DNA of 64,000 nt, from NCBI RefSeq assembly GCF_029873635.1, contig NC_080425.1:42850890-42914889 (forward strand), in the 5' to 3' direction. This DNA is from Malania oleifera (Eukaryota > Streptophyta > Magnoliopsida > Santalales > Ximeniaceae). The position numbers and the translations under genes were made by a program. Numbering within the stretch: the stretch's first letter is position 1; each line of letters begins with the position of its first letter. Of this stretch, positions 1 to 12,032 are shown one piece after another. Below the pieces are notes generated by a model that ran no database searches, was not told the origin of the DNA, and was given only the letters and a program-made list of their open reading frames with translations.

Positions 1-396
1 TCCGTCCAGGTTTAAGGAGTAGATTAGTGGAATCCTAGGGTGTTTTGCCCAAAGCGAGGATGTAGGCCGGGTTTGGCCAAACCTCGTTAAAAATTTGGTG
101 TCTGCGCTCTCTTTCTCTCTATCCCTCTTTATATTTTCGCACTTATATTCATATTATACCTGCTGTGCATGCTTTAAATATTGGTATATATGAATATCTA
201 AAATACTTGAGAATCATTGGATAATACTGAATTAATTGAGATATCCACTGATTAAATCAATTAAGTTGTATAATACTGAAATCGGTGTATATCCAAGTTT
301 GTGTTTGTATATTTGAGTTTTCAATTAAGGATTGAAGTACCAAAATATTTGTAAATACCCAATTCACCCCCTATTAGGATTACACCTAAATTAACA
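1..396 (+). repeat. 3' part of a SIRE-like Copia LTR (element A)
   Basis: The stretch ends in ACACCTAAATTAACA directly before a primer-binding site. It carries the block 'GTGGAATCCT ... GCGAGGATGTAGGC ... CCTCGTTAAAAA' that recurs near 5650-5740 and 63340-63400. The same order (that block, then a pyrimidine-rich stretch, then CAATTCACCCCCT, then the LTR end) is seen in the other SIRE-like LTRs of this window. The 5' part lies outside the window. Confidence 0.85.
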
Positions 397-398
397 AT

Positions 399-410
399 TG
401 GTATTAGAGC
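399..410 (+). other. Primer-binding site of element A
   Basis: TGGTATTAGAGC lies 2 nt after the LTR end. It is a one-base variant of TGGTATCAGAGC, the standard plant site complementary to the 3' end of initiator methionine tRNA. Confidence 0.8.
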
Positions 411-450
411 CTCGTTGCACTAGACTTAAACGTTTTTGTAAAAGATCACG

Positions 451-1728
451 ATGACTTACATTGGTGTAACCCCATTCGATGAGGGACGATCTTATCTTAG
501 TCTTCCAATATTTTACGGTGAAAAATTTTCAGCTTGGAAACTAAAAATGAGTGTTTTTATGAAATCAATGGACTGGCAGGCCTGACAGGTAATAGTTAAA
601 GGAATTTGTGTGCCTACAAATGAAAATGATGCTAGTTTAATACATGCAAATTCAAATGTCATGGATATGCTTTATTGTGCTTTAGATTCTAATATTTTTC
701 ATGAATTTATGGCATGTACATGTGCAAGAGATATTTGGGAAGAACTTGATACGAAGTATTGAAAAACCCAGGAGAATGAAACCACCACTCCAGAAATGTC
801 AAGTTCAAATGATCAAGAGATGGAAAATTGTAAAAAAAATGAGTTAGTCGAGGAGGAGGTATATGTATCTTAGCCTATTTCATATAATGATTCATTTATT
901 GATTCATGTGATGATTTTTGCGATAAATCTTGCAATAAATCTTAAGAAAAATCATGTGATGAATCTTGCGTTATATTATGTAATGAATTACGTGTTAAAT
1001 CATTTGTTGATAGTTCTAATGATTCATGCAGTGTCCTTTGTGGCAATATTGCTATTGATGCATGTAATAATTTAAATGATGGATATTATGACAAATCTTG
1101 TAACGAATCATGTGTGGAATCATCTGTTGATAATTTCGTTAATAATGCGTGCAATGATTCATGTGATGTTTACTGTAATAAATTTTATGTTGAATCACGT
1201 GTTGAATTATATAATGAAAGCATGTCTTCATATGGAGATCTAGAAAAAGCCTTAATTAAAATGCATAAGCTTCTAGTTAGGATATTTAAGAAGAAAATGT
1301 GTTTGAAAAATGAAAATGAAAGGATAGCTAAACAATTAGAGGAATTAAAAGATTATCATGCTATTCTAGAAAAGAAGAAAATTATGAAGATTCTGAAGAT
1401 CACCTGTTTAGATAGAAAAATAGATGAACATCTTGAAATAATTTCTAGGGTTACAAGTGAAGATAGTTCAAATTAACCCTTAGAAGTTAAAAGAAATTAT
1501 ATTTCCAAAAAAGGTTTAGATGTATCTCAAAAATTCCATAACTATGTCTTATTAAGCAAGAAGAAAAGAAATAAACATACTTTCCCACGAATATACGAAA
1601 CTTGCTTATTTTGTAAAATGAAAGGGCATACTCGGTATAAGTGTCCATTTAGAGGTGTCCGAGACAAAGACAAGAAAATGACACGGGTAATCAAGAAAGG
1701 TTCCAATTGGAATTATATGATCATTTAA
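451..1728 (+). pseudogene. Degenerate Copia gag of element A with a Cys-rich repeat region
   Basis: The relic starts at the ATG giving MTYIGVTPF, which aligns with the gag starts at 6005 and 63722. A TGA follows the 'MDWQA' codons near 582, and further stops occur near 760, 872 and 940. The usual central gag helices are shortened: about 100 codons seem to be missing after the 'LDTKY' codons. Next comes an unusual Cys/Ser/Asp/Asn-rich segment (about 875-1230), then a Lys/Glu-rich probable coiled coil (1216-1470), then a CX2CX4HX4C zinc knuckle (CLFCKMKGHTRYKC, near 1600). Reading ends at TAA 1726-1728. No protease, integrase or reverse transcriptase follows. It could be a gag-only non-autonomous derivative or simply an internally deleted copy. 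Confidence 0.7.
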
Positions 1729-3632
1729 TTCTTTCTTTGTTCTTAGGACTAGTTATAGGGTAGGTGATGACTAAAAGCTTAGAAATGGTTAGTGTCTAAA
1801 AAGTCAAAAATTAGTATATGCACTTACTATATAAAATTTTAAATACTAAGAATCTTGGAAAAGCAAGCCAATATGATTTCTTATAAGTAATTTATCCAAT
1901 CTAAACTTAATGAATATATATATATATATATATATAAATATATATCATAATGATTAGGGTAAGATATAAAATATTAGTTAAAGCATGCTAACTTCGATTT
2001 GTTCAAAGTAAAAGGTTGAAGGCTTAGTTAACTAAAATATCAGGAACCTTATATCTTTGCAATGAGTAACATAAATCATAATATTGAAGAATAAATCCAC
2101 TTCCCAATGGATTAAAACGTCATTGTTTAGCAAATAATTCTTATTGCTTAACCGATGCTTAAATATTAAAATCTTAAGTTAAGCAGATCATGTCCATTGC
2201 ATAAGACTGAGCCTTAGGAAATAAATCATATACTAAGCATCATCTAATCCTAAACTCATCCTTGGATAAATCAGTCGTCACTCTAGCTAGAAGAGCTAAT
2301 ATTCATAAATTCCATATCTATCAAGTGCTTATTAAAAGACGTCCTGTTATAATTAAATTAGGGGCATTCTCTAAGGGAATCAATTTGTTTATCAAGACAT
2401 TTTTAATAAATATTCCCTTTGTGCTTAAAATGTAAAATTCCTTAATTTTGAGCTTAAGTCATTTCCTCCACAAGAAATCTTTACCATACCATGATCATAT
2501 TCGGTAAAGATTTATCTATCCTTGACTCATTCCGTTACATAAAATTGAGATCATACTTGTGAGATACCATCCAATGGTGGGACAATCAGAAATACTCAAA
2601 GAGCAGTATTCAAAAATTAATATTCTCCAAATTGCTCTTTGCCTAAGTAGTTGGATATATTCGCTTCCATGAAATATTTTGAATATTGTCCACTCATAAT
2701 GAATATTCTTCTGAACTTAATGATAATTTAATTGTTAAGAGTATTCTTTAAATCTCACTACACAAGCTCTTAAACCTCAAATCAAATCTATTAGAAGTTT
2801 TTTTTGAATATGTCGAATGACTAAGTTATATGTAATAGTTTTCAATCTATATGAAAATGCAAATGACTAGGAAACCTACGCGTTGAGATCCATAAGAAAA
2901 GAAGCGATATAGGCTTATGACCCTAAAGAAAAATTATTTATGACTTTTTGGTCCTTTAAGCCAAAGCATGTATAGCAGAGTATAAATCATTGAAAATTTT
3001 GAATCACTCGGCTAAACTAGTGAAGAATGATTAAAAAAAAAAAAAAAAGACTTAAGACAATGATAAGTGCATAATTGAGGGGGAGCATCTCTCTTTCATG
3101 ATTATATAAATTAGATGTTTTCATGATCTTACTTTGCGTATGTCTATATGCATATGCAAGTGCAACACCACAGCTTACCATTCATATTGTGTTAAACAAT
3201 CGAATCTCTTTAATGGATAGTAAGTATCTAGTATCATAAACTATTATTGGTTATACCAATTAATGTGATCAAAAAGGGATAACTGTACTGACTGTTTGTG
3301 AGAAATGAATTAGTTTATATCCAGTATAGTTGTTCTAAAGATTGGGAGTAATTGCTTATACTGCTTTGTATAATTAGTGAAATTAATCATTGATAATATG
3401 CATTTCATTTCATCTAAGCAAGTATTCAAACTCATAGGGGGAGCTTTCTGAAAATTATTTAGTATCTTATTATGCTCACCAATATTTTATGCTTAGATGT
3501 GCATTAAACTTTCTATGGTATGTACTCAATTATGATGATCCTATTGAATACTCTAAATGAAAAATATATTGCTTTACCACAAGTTTCTTAAGTTAACCAT
3601 ATGATCTTGTTTTAAATGCATTGATATAATTA
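1729..3632 (+). other. Non-coding remainder of element A
   Basis: No protein homology could be read here on either strand. The segment is AT-rich, with a (TA)n tract at about 1915-1936 and an A-run near 3033-3048. Two purine-rich GGGGGAGC motifs (about 3080-3088 and 3438-3445) resemble the polypurine tracts found upstream of SIRE-type 3' LTRs. No matching 3' LTR start (TGTTGA) follows. The stretch is probably the 3' internal region of element A, cut off near 3633. Confidence 0.45.
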
Positions 3633-5243
3633 AAGCCAACCCGCTTAAGGATTCTACTTCCTTGCTCACTTAACGGAGCGAAACGATGCCGTTTACAATA
3701 CTCCTTATAGGGTGGAGTCCCCCTACCTCACTTACCGGGTGGAGCCAAACTGTTACAAATCTCCTTACTGGGTGCAATCCCCCTAACTCCCTTAACCAGG
3801 TGAAGCCAAAACGTTACACACCTTACAGTATCGTGCCCTCCTCCTGTGGTGATACCTCACGCCAAGAATACAAAAATATGAAAGTAAAATTTTTTGTACA
3901 AAGATATGCTTCTCAAAATAAGCAGAGATGTACAAATTATAGCACTATAAGCACTCTCAAATGACATGAAATAAAGCTCAAGAGAGTATGGGTATTCTCT
4001 CAAAATAATTTTTGTGATTTTGAATGTGATGTATATGATAAATACTTCAAAAATTCAACCCCAATAAATATTTCTCCAAAAATATTTTTCAATAAAAATG
4101 TAGGAGAGCTTAGGGTTTTGCTTTCAAATGATTTTTACAAAATAAGATATATCTATGAAAGCACAAATGCAAATAGGCTTTTCAAGCACAATATATATGT
4201 ATTATGTGTTCAAGCCCATTTGGATAACTCACAAAATTTCTCTAAAAGTGATTTTAAAATGAAAGATGGAGAGGAGAAATTTGATGTGCAGCATAAAGTC
4301 TTTCAAGCAATATATATGAGTTTGTATATGCTCAAAACTTTTACAAATAATCCAAAAAGAGTTTCTCCCAAGAAGAGTTTTCAAAATAAAAGAGAGGGAA
4401 AGAGTGGAGTATATACTCTTCAAAGAATTTTTGCAAAATAAAAACATAGAAAAGCTTTGATCTTTTAAAATAAATGCCCAATAAATGAAATAATATAACT
4501 CAATATTCTCAACAACGAATTTTAGAGCTATGGGCATGTATTTATAGAGTTTTTCAATTTTTGATTGTTAACTAGCCATTGGGCAATATTTTAATATTAA
4601 AATTTGAATTTTTTGGCTATTTGGGAGCTTAAAAAATAGCTTAACTTGAGAGGTCCGGACGACTGGGACTTGCTCCGCTTGACTGGCTTAAGGGCGAAAT
4701 TCAAATCTTCGAACTTCAGTATGCCAGGCCACAAGGTTCGGTCGACTGGGGCTTCATGTATAAAATGGGCCGGTAGGCTCGGCTATATAATACTGGCCAA
4801 AAAGAGTAGGTCGGCTGGCTAGGGCCACAAGGTTGGTCGACTTGGCCTTTTGAAAAACCCGGATTTTAACCCACTTTTGACCTTAAAATTATTCCAAAAT
4901 CTTTGTATGATTTTAGTTTTTATGAAAAAGGTTTTTGTTGAAAGGTTAGGTTCCCTAAGGTCTTTCTATGGTCCATTGAGCTTTAGCATCATGCCATGCA
5001 AGACATGCAATATACAATATATTCTAAATGCATTACAATTTAAAAATAAACATCTTCACTTCTTTTGCTCTTCAATCTTCCATGGAATACGTCAGACAGT
5101 ATGATCTTTAAGTTCCTTTTGGCTTCCATTTCTCCTTTACCTTATGTGTGCTAAATTGTAAACATGTTCACATACTAAATACACACATAAGATACTTGTG
5201 CTTTGTCATCATCAAAATAGGGATCAGACTCAAAAAGTCAACA
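3633..5243 (-). repeat. Truncated SIRE-like LTR, minus orientation (LTR E)
   Basis: On the minus strand it begins at 5243 with TGTTGACTTTTTGAGTC, the same start as the LTRs beginning at 60128 (minus) and 61444 (plus, TGTTGACTCTATGAGTC). The promoter-proximal half holds a run of TTCGGTCGACTGG-like motifs (4650-4850). The part at 3633-3870 is the inverted counterpart of the block at 5560-5700. The 3' end of the LTR is missing, because homology stops near 3633. Long open frames such as 4118-4441 lie inside this LTR and have no coding meaning. Confidence 0.75.
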
Positions 5244-5949
5244 CTAACTTCTCCTGCACTATATTTTTGAAAACCATTTTTGGAGAAATCATTTGGGGAT
5301 TTTAGATCTTTGAAAGCATTTATTGCATATTTCATTTTTGAATCAAAAATCACACATTTTGATATCCTCTCATTTATCTCAAAATATATTTTAGAAAGGA
5401 AACCCTAAAACTCTATTGAGTATAAATCTTATCATATAAGAGTGCATATAGAATTCCATTGTACATACTAATTTATTTGAGAAGCATATTGTTGTACTCA
5501 AAACCTTTTCATATCTTTTGTATCCCTGCAGTTCAAGTAGTGAACCGTGACCAGGTGTGGGGTATTGCCTGAAGAGGAGGACTTCATCCTGTAAAGAGTG
5601 GTGTAAAGGGGGACTCCACCATGTAAGGAGTATTGTAAACGGTTTGACTCCACTCGGTTAAAGGAGCTGGTTAGTGGAATCCTCAAACAGGTTGGCTTAA
5701 GGCGAGGACATAGGTAGGGTTTGCTAAACCTCGTAAAAATCCTTATTGTGCACTCGTATGTTATATTTAATTTGTTGTGCATGATTTAAATATTTTCATA
5801 TCTTAATATTTGTGGGATTTGTGATTGCTTAGAAAACCCTAAGTTTGTGCAATATTGATTGTGGTTTTAAAAATAGGACATACCTGACCTAGAGTTTTTA
5901 AAACTTCTAATTTACCCTCCCCCCTCTTGGGAATACATCATAAATCACA
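5244..5949 (+). repeat. 5'-truncated SIRE-like LTR of Copia element B
   Basis: The segment ends in ATAAATCACA just before the primer-binding site, so it is the upstream LTR of element B. It begins exactly where the minus-strand LTR E ends. Its first base corresponds to an internal position of the LTR: the stretch CTAACTTCTCCTGC mirrors the E sequence around 4100-4112. About the first 1.1 kb of this LTR is therefore missing. Confidence 0.75.
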
Positions 5950-5951
5950 CT

Positions 5952-5963
5952 TGGTATTAGAGC
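5952..5963 (+). other. Primer-binding site of element B
   Basis: TGGTATTAGAGC follows the LTR end by 2 nt and carries the same C-to-T change as element A. This suggests that A and B belong to one subfamily, while the element at 61444 keeps TGGTATCAGAGC. Confidence 0.8.
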
Positions 5964-6004
5964 CTCATTGCAAACTAACTTAACCATTTTTGTTAAAGAT
6001 CGTA

Positions 6005-9000
6005 ATGACTCATCTTGGTGTATCCCCTTTGGTGAGGGACAATTGTCCACACGACCTCCGATCTTTTGCAGTGTTAACTACACCTTTTGGAAACAAAGGA
6101 TGCGTATTTTTTTTTTAAAACCTAGTTTGGAAAGTGTGGAGGGTTGTCTCCAAAGGAGATTATGTACCCATTAAAATTGTAGAGGGAAAAAGTGTTCCAA
6201 TTGATGAAGATGGTTTTACTGACGATGATATGAAAAAGGTTCAAGTAAATGCTACTACCATGAATGCTTTATATTATGTTTTAGATGTAAATGAATTTAA
6301 TAGAGTCATGGCACATACATCTGCTAAAGAGATATGGAACAAACTAGAAATTACATATAAGGGTACTAAGGATGTAAAAGATAGTAGGATTGATATGCTA
6401 ATTAGTGAGTATGAGGCATTTAGGATGAGTGCTAGTGAATCGATACAAGCCATGTATACTAGGTTCACACACATCACTAATTCTTTGCATGCTTTTAGTA
6501 AGACTTACCCCATATATGAAATGATCAGGAAAATACTCAGGAGTCTACCTCCAATCTGGGAACCGAAAGCTGCTGCCATAACTGAAGGGAGGAACTTAAA
6601 AGCAATGACACTATATGAGCTCATCAGATCGCTCATCACATGTGAAATGACAATTAATGAAAGGATGACCAAGCATAGTAGAATGAAGGAAGACACCACT
6701 CTCAAAGCCTCAACAAGTAGTTCCAGTGAGGAGAGTGATTAGGACTCTGGCGATGACATAGCCATGCTAACCTGAAAGTTCGACAAGTTTCTTAAAAAGA
6801 ATAGGAGACCATACAAAAAATACCAGAGCTCAAAATTAGAAAAAGGAGAGTCGAGCAAGAGAAATCAGAAATCAGATCCACCTACATGCTATAATTGCAA
6901 TGAAGTAGGCCACATTAAGCCAGACTGCCCATTATTAAAGAAGGACTCAAAAAAGAAGAAGAAGGCAATGAAGGCAACTTCTTGGGACAAGCATAGTTCC
7001 AGCGGCTCAGACAACAAATCCAGCGACAATGAAGTCGCAAATTTGCGCCTAATGGCACATAGCGACCATGTGGTATTTCTTAAAAAGAATAGGAGACCAG
7101 ACAGAAAATACTAGAGCTCAAAATTAGAAAAAGGAGAGTCGAGCAAGAAAAATCAAAAATCAAATCCACCTATATGCTATAACTGCAATGAAGTAGGCCA
7201 CATCAAGCCAAACTGCCCATTACTAAAGGACTTGAAAAAGAAGAAGAAGGCAATGAAGGCCACTTCTTGGGACAAGCACAGTTCTAGCAGCTCAGGCAAC
7301 AAATCCAGCGACAATGAAGTTGCAAATTTGTGCCTAATGGCACATAGCGACCATGAGGTATTATCATCATGCTCTTTATCTTCTTATTATTCTAGTGATG
7401 ATTTTGATGATGATAGCACACCTACATATGATGAACTGAAACAAGAATATCTTCATGTATTAAAGTGCTTGAGAAAATGTCTAAGAAAAACAATGATTTA
7501 AAAACTAAGCTTAAAGACTTGTAAATTTTTTGGAAAATCAAAAGGAGTCTCATTTTGCCTTGAGGAAAGAAAAGGAGTCGAAAAATGAACTTTTGGAAAA
7601 TAAAATTGAAGATGACTCCAAAATTATTTATAAATTCACAAAAGGCCAGAATAATTTTGAAAAACTCCTTGGTGCTCAAAGAAGTTCTCTAGACAAGGAA
7701 GACCTTGGTTTTAATGGGAAAGAAAATGTGAGACAGAAAAATCTTTACATGGGATATTTTGTAAGAGAGTCAAAATCTTTTATTCCCTCTAAAGATTCCT
7801 ATAGGCATACCACATGTTTTAAATGCAAAAAAGATAGACCATATTAAATTCAATTGTCCTTTCAAGAATAAGGACACTAAAATTAAGAAGGTCTGGAAAG
7901 TCAAGGGAGAGTCAGGCGCTAACTAACCCCAAAGGACCCAAGAAAATTTGGGTACCAAAAGTAGTCACTGAAGTATTTCTTGTAGGTGTGCTTGAGGTCG
8001 TCCTCCACTAAGGAAAAATGGTACATGGACAGGGGCTGCTCATGGCACATGATAGGCGATAAGACGAAGTTTGCTTCCATCACACCAAAGGATGGAGGAT
8101 TCATAATCTTTGGGGATAATGCCAAAGGGAGGATCATCAGAGTAGGTAAGGTTGGTAAGGAACCCTCTCTCGTTATAGATGATGTTTTGCTTGTAGATGG
8201 TTTAAAGCATATTCTGTTGAGCATAAGTTAGCTATGTGATAAAGGTTATAGGGTGTCCTTTGAGCATGATAAATTCATAGTAGAAAATATTTTTGAGCAT
8301 AGATTCTATTTACTACTGAATGAAATGAAAATGTTTACACTACTAGTTTTTATAACTTATCCTCTCAACATGTAAATTGCTTTTCCGCAATTAATGAGGC
8401 TAGTGGGCTTTGGCATAGGAGATTAGGACATGCTAGCATGGATTTATTGTCTAAACTAGTTAAAGGAGAATTATTTAAGGGTTTACCTAGGACATTATTT
8501 GTAAAAGATAAAATTTATGATGCATGTCAACTAGGTAAACATAATGAGTGTAACTTTAAGAAGAAGAAAAATATTTCCACCACTAGGCCACTTCAGATGC
8601 TTCACTTAGATTTATTTGGTCCAAATCAAGTTCAAAGTCTAGGAGGTAAATCATATGCCTTTGTCATTGTTGACGATTAATCTAGATTCACATGGGTTAT
8701 ATTCCTAGCACATAAAGATGAAGCAAGTGGAACATTTGCCAAATTGTGTAGGAAAATTTAAAATGAAAAAGGTTATACAATCACACATATCCGGAGTGAT
8801 AGAGGTGGAGAATTTAAAAGTCAGGATATGGAAAAATTTGGTGATTTGCATGGTACATCTCATAATTTTTCTACCCCTAGGACTCCACAACAAAATGGTG
8901 TAGTTGAGAGAAGGAATAGGTCATTACAGAAAATGGGTAGAACTATACTTAATGAACACAACTTACCCAAATATTTTTGGGCTGAAGTGGTTAGTACCGC

Positions 9001-10010
9001 CTACTATGTAATCAATAGAGTATTAATTAGGCTCATTCTTAACAAAACCCCTTATGACTTGTGGAATGACCATAGACCTAATATTTCTTATTTCGACGTC
9101 TTTAGGTGTAAATGCTTTGTTCTTAGGGATAAATATAACCTTGTTTGATGCAAAATCTAATGAGGGGATCTTTCTAGGTTATGCCATAGATAGTAAAGCC
9201 TACAAGGTGTTTAATAAAAGAACCTTAACTATTGTAGAATCCATCTATGTAGTGTTTGATGAGTCTAATCTCTTCTCTAAAAAGACTGATGATAATGATC
9301 TTAAAATAAGAAAGGGATTAGAAAAACTGTCCATTAAGAATAATGCTGATAAAAAAGTACTAAAATTAAAGAAACATCTGTTGAGGACAATCAAATAGAA
9401 AGTGAGGTTTAGGAATTACCAAAAAAGTGGAAATTTGTAAGGAATCACCCCATAGATCAAATCATAAGTGAACCCTCACGTGGAGTAACCACTCGATCAT
9501 CCCTTAGAAATATGGTTAACCACATGGCATTCTTATCTCAGAAAGAGCCTAAGAGTGTAAATGAGACCATTGAAGATGAATCATGGGTGATGTCTATGTA
9601 GGATAGTTGAATCAATTTGAGAGAAACAAAGTCTAGACCTTGGTTCCTAAACCTGATGATCATACTGTTATTGGAACTAAAAGGGTTTATAGGAACAAGA
9701 AAGATGAAAATGAGGTAGTAATTAGAAACAAAACCAAACTAGTAGCCCAAGGGTACAACTAGGAGGAAGCAATAGATTTTGAGGAAGCCTATGCTCCTGT
9801 GGCTAGGATGGAAGTCATTCAAATGTTATTAGGATATGCAGCTTTTAAGGACTTTAACTTGTATCAAATGGATGTTAAAAGTGCATTTCTAAATGGCTAC
9901 ATAAATGAGGAGGTATATGTAGAACGACCTCTAGGCTTAGAAGACCACAAATTCCCAAATCATGTGTTTAGATTAACTAAAGTCTTATATGGACTAAAGC
10001 AAGCTTCTAG
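6005..10010 (+). pseudogene. Degenerate SIRE-like Copia gag-pol, truncated in reverse transcriptase (element B)
   Basis: The domains read in order but across several frames. Gag starts at MTHLGV, frameshifts near 6025 and 6120, and is then open at 6134-6742. Two zinc knuckles (CYNCNEVGHIKPDC) lie near 6889 and 7177. A Lys/Glu-rich region follows, then a third Cys motif near 7818. An aspartic protease relic with YMDRGCSWHM lies near 8022 (the usual DSG is DRG). The integrase has HLDLFGP (about 8602), IRSDRGGEF (about 8793) and PQQNGVVERRN (about 8887), i.e. both Asp and the Glu of the DDE triad, but a TAA interrupts near 8678. The RT start MDVKSAFLNGYINEEVYVERP is at about 9868. Homology stops after LYGLKQAS at 10010, before the YVDD active site, where a gypsy LTR begins. 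RNase H and the 3' LTR are absent. Not functional. Confidence 0.9.
6788..7360 (+). repeat. Tandem duplication of the gag zinc-knuckle segment
   Basis: Unit 1 is 6788-7075 (288 bp) and unit 2 is 7076-7360 (285 bp). They are near-identical from TTTCTTAAAAAGAATAGGAG to GCGACCATGNGGTA. Both unit lengths are multiples of three, so the duplication is in frame and gives two copies of the CX2CX4HX4C knuckle and the following Lys-rich tail. Unit 2 has gained a TAG in its N-terminal part (near 7111). Confidence 0.9.
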
Positions 10011-10128
10011 TGTAACGCCCTAGAAAATATCTGCTCATATAATAATAATATTCATAATAATACACCATCGTGACATCTCAATACCATACTTTTACATTCC
10101 TATTTTCTTTTTCTTTTATTTTAATCAC

Positions 10129-10177
<49 letters not shown>

Positions 10178-10515
10178 GATAATATAAATATTACATCTGG
10201 CCATTCACTGCCCGCGGAAGAAAAAATATACCTCTCCATAACTGTACATACCAGAGTATTGCCTCTCAATGATTACTATACCATCTCCTCACACAGAACT
10301 ATAATCCAAAACTCTAAACATTTATATACATAGATCCAAACTAAAATTTACCCTATCTATAATATTTACATCTTGTCCCTGAGCTCCTAGGTCTGGGTAC
10401 TTGGTGATCTTGAAATGTTGAAATATTAACGGGGTGAGACACCTCTTAGTAAGAAGGAATAAATTAATGCTAATGTGTGGTAATGAGTTAATATATATAT
10501 ATATATATATATATA
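10011..10515 (-). repeat. Ty3/gypsy LTR fragment, minus orientation
   Basis: It starts with TGTAACGCCC, which on the minus strand reads as an LTR end GGGCGTTACA. This is comparable to the end GGGGCGTCACA at 18887. The block near 10425-10455 (GGGGTGAGACACCTCTTAGTAAG) is the inverted counterpart of the 3'-proximal block of the solo LTR near 18533-18560. The 5' end is lost near 10515, where MULE coding sequence begins. It truncates Copia element B. Confidence 0.65.
10131..10176. repeat. (CA)17 microsatellite running into (TA)n
   Basis: A perfect CA dinucleotide run occupies 10131-10164, followed directly by TA repeats. A second (TA)n tract lies at about 10491-10517, at the boundary with the MULE sequence. 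Confidence 0.9.
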
Positions 10516-10516
10516 T

Positions 10517-11005
10517 ACCTATGATTCGACGTTCAACTGGTTGAGGGGTAGTTTTAGCATCACAACTGCGCAGTTGGGTCAAAATAAAGGGAATAACGTC
10601 CAAACTTTGAGCATCTAGAGGTGCGAATGCTCGTGCGGGAAGTGGCAAGCTTTACACTTTCCCTGCTCCCAACCTCTCGTTGCCTGTGTGGAGACACGAC
10701 TAAACGCAAACCAGTATGTTGAGCCATGTTGGAGCACTACCAAACACTATGCGACATATGCTGCGAATTTTCATCCGATTATGCATGAGGCATTTTGGCC
10801 AGCATCCTCGTTGCTGAATTCGCAGGAAAATCATGCATATGCTTGACATAAAGGTCGACCTAGGAGCTCACGTATACACAACGAGATGGACGCACGAGAA
10901 GGTAGGAAGAATGTCACGTGCAGCATATGTCGTCAAGAAGAACATAATCGCACAAGGTGTCCAAGAAGGACACAACCCGGGGATGCAGCTGGACCTTCGC
11001 ACTGA
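10517..11005 (+). pseudogene. MULE (Mutator-like) transposase, C-terminal fragment
   Basis: One reading frame runs from about 10517 to TGA 11003-11005, with two in-frame stops (TAG 10616-10618 and a TGA near 10846). It gives the C-terminal end typical of MURA-type transposases. First is a SWIM zinc finger, CSCGKWQALHFPCSQ (CxCxnCx[H], with the final His changed to Gln). Then comes QYVEPCWSTTKHYATYAANF, followed by HPIMHEAFWP. After that is KGRPRSSRIHNEMD, and finally a CX2CX4HX4C knuckle, CSICRQEEHNRTRC. The catalytic DDE domain is missing, since the left part is replaced by the gypsy LTR piece. The shadow frame 10833-11024 is not the coding frame. Confidence 0.85.
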
Positions 11006-11212
11006 CCTATCACTTATAGGTTAATGTAGAATCCTATTATTACCTTTAATTGCCATAAAAAGGGCAAAGTAATGATTCAGGGTGCTGCTGCACGTCCACA
11101 CTTCATGCCTTGTTGCATCCCACGCATTGACCCCATTTAGAAAAAAATGAAGATTTTGAATGTTCCAAAGAGCCTTTGTCATTAAGACTATGTTCAAAGG
11201 ATAATATATTCC
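11006..11212 (+). other. Spacer between MULE transposase and solo LTR
   Basis: About 200 bp without recognisable coding sequence. Because the solo LTR to its right is a later insertion, this spacer was once continuous with 18893 onwards and joined the MULE transposase to the MAIN-like gene. Confidence 0.5.
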
Positions 11213-11217
11213 TTTAG
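11213..11217. repeat. Left target-site duplication of the solo gypsy LTR (TTTAG)
   Basis: TTTAG stands directly before TGTAACGACCC and again directly after the LTR end CGTCACA (18888-18892). It is a perfect 5-bp TSD, as expected for LTR-retrotransposon integration. Confidence 0.85.
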
Positions 11218-11913
11218 TGTAACGACCCAAAATAATAATAATAATAATAATAATTATTATTATTAAAAAAATTAATTAAAAAATTATTATTAATTAATTA
11301 ATTAATTATTATTAAGAAAATTAATTAAATTAAGAAATTTGAGGATTTTTGATATATATATATATATATGTTTATTTAAATACATATAAGGATATATATA
11401 TATGTATATATATATATATAAGTATATATGTAAGTATATATATATATGAGTATATATATATAAGTACATATAAAAGTATAAGTAAGGATAAAGGAAAGAA
11501 AAAAAAAAAAGAAAAAAAAAAGGGAAACTTAATGGTTAAGTTTCTTGGAGCAAGCAGAAGAGGAAAGAAGGAAAAAAAAACTTCTTCTTCTCACGCGCAG
11601 ACAGGAAGGAAAAAAAAAATTCTCTCACCTCACGCTCTCCACTCCTCTTCACTCTACGATTTCGTAGCGAATTCTCGCCCAATTGAAAATCCAAAAATAC
11701 CGCTAGACTCCATTCTCCACCATTGACATATCTACCGAAGTGAATTTGTCATAGGAGTAATGTAGGCATATCTCCTGGGGTGAGGCAAATTCTCATTCTT
11801 GTCTCAATTTTTCTTAAATTTTAAGCCAAATTGATGATCGAACACCACCACAAGAATCTAGGGATGATTCTCTACAAGTCTAGCGCTCGTGGGATCGTTG
11901 TAGGAATAACCCC

Positions 11914-12032
11914 TAATAGAAGAGAAACTCACAATCAATCTTATTAACACTATACAAGGCTTTATACAAGGGTACGAGGGTAACTTAAGAAATATACAAG
12001 GATACAATGGTAACTTAGGAAGTATACTAACA
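11914..12032 (-). repeat. 3' LTR (119 bp) of the nested Copia element
   Basis: It is 119 bp long, equal in length to the partner at 16876-16994, and differs from it at six positions (about 95% identity). It is bounded by the TSD ACCCC at 11909-11913. The outer terminal base of the canonical TG...CA has mutated (TAATA in place of TGATA on the + strand). Confidence 0.95.

Noticed and set aside
3686-4441. Two open + frames (92 and 107 codons)
   Set aside because: Both lie within a minus-strand SIRE-like LTR and have no protein similarity.
11349-11726. 125-codon + frame rich in Ile/Tyr
   Set aside because: A product of (TA)n repeats and purine tracts in the solo LTR.
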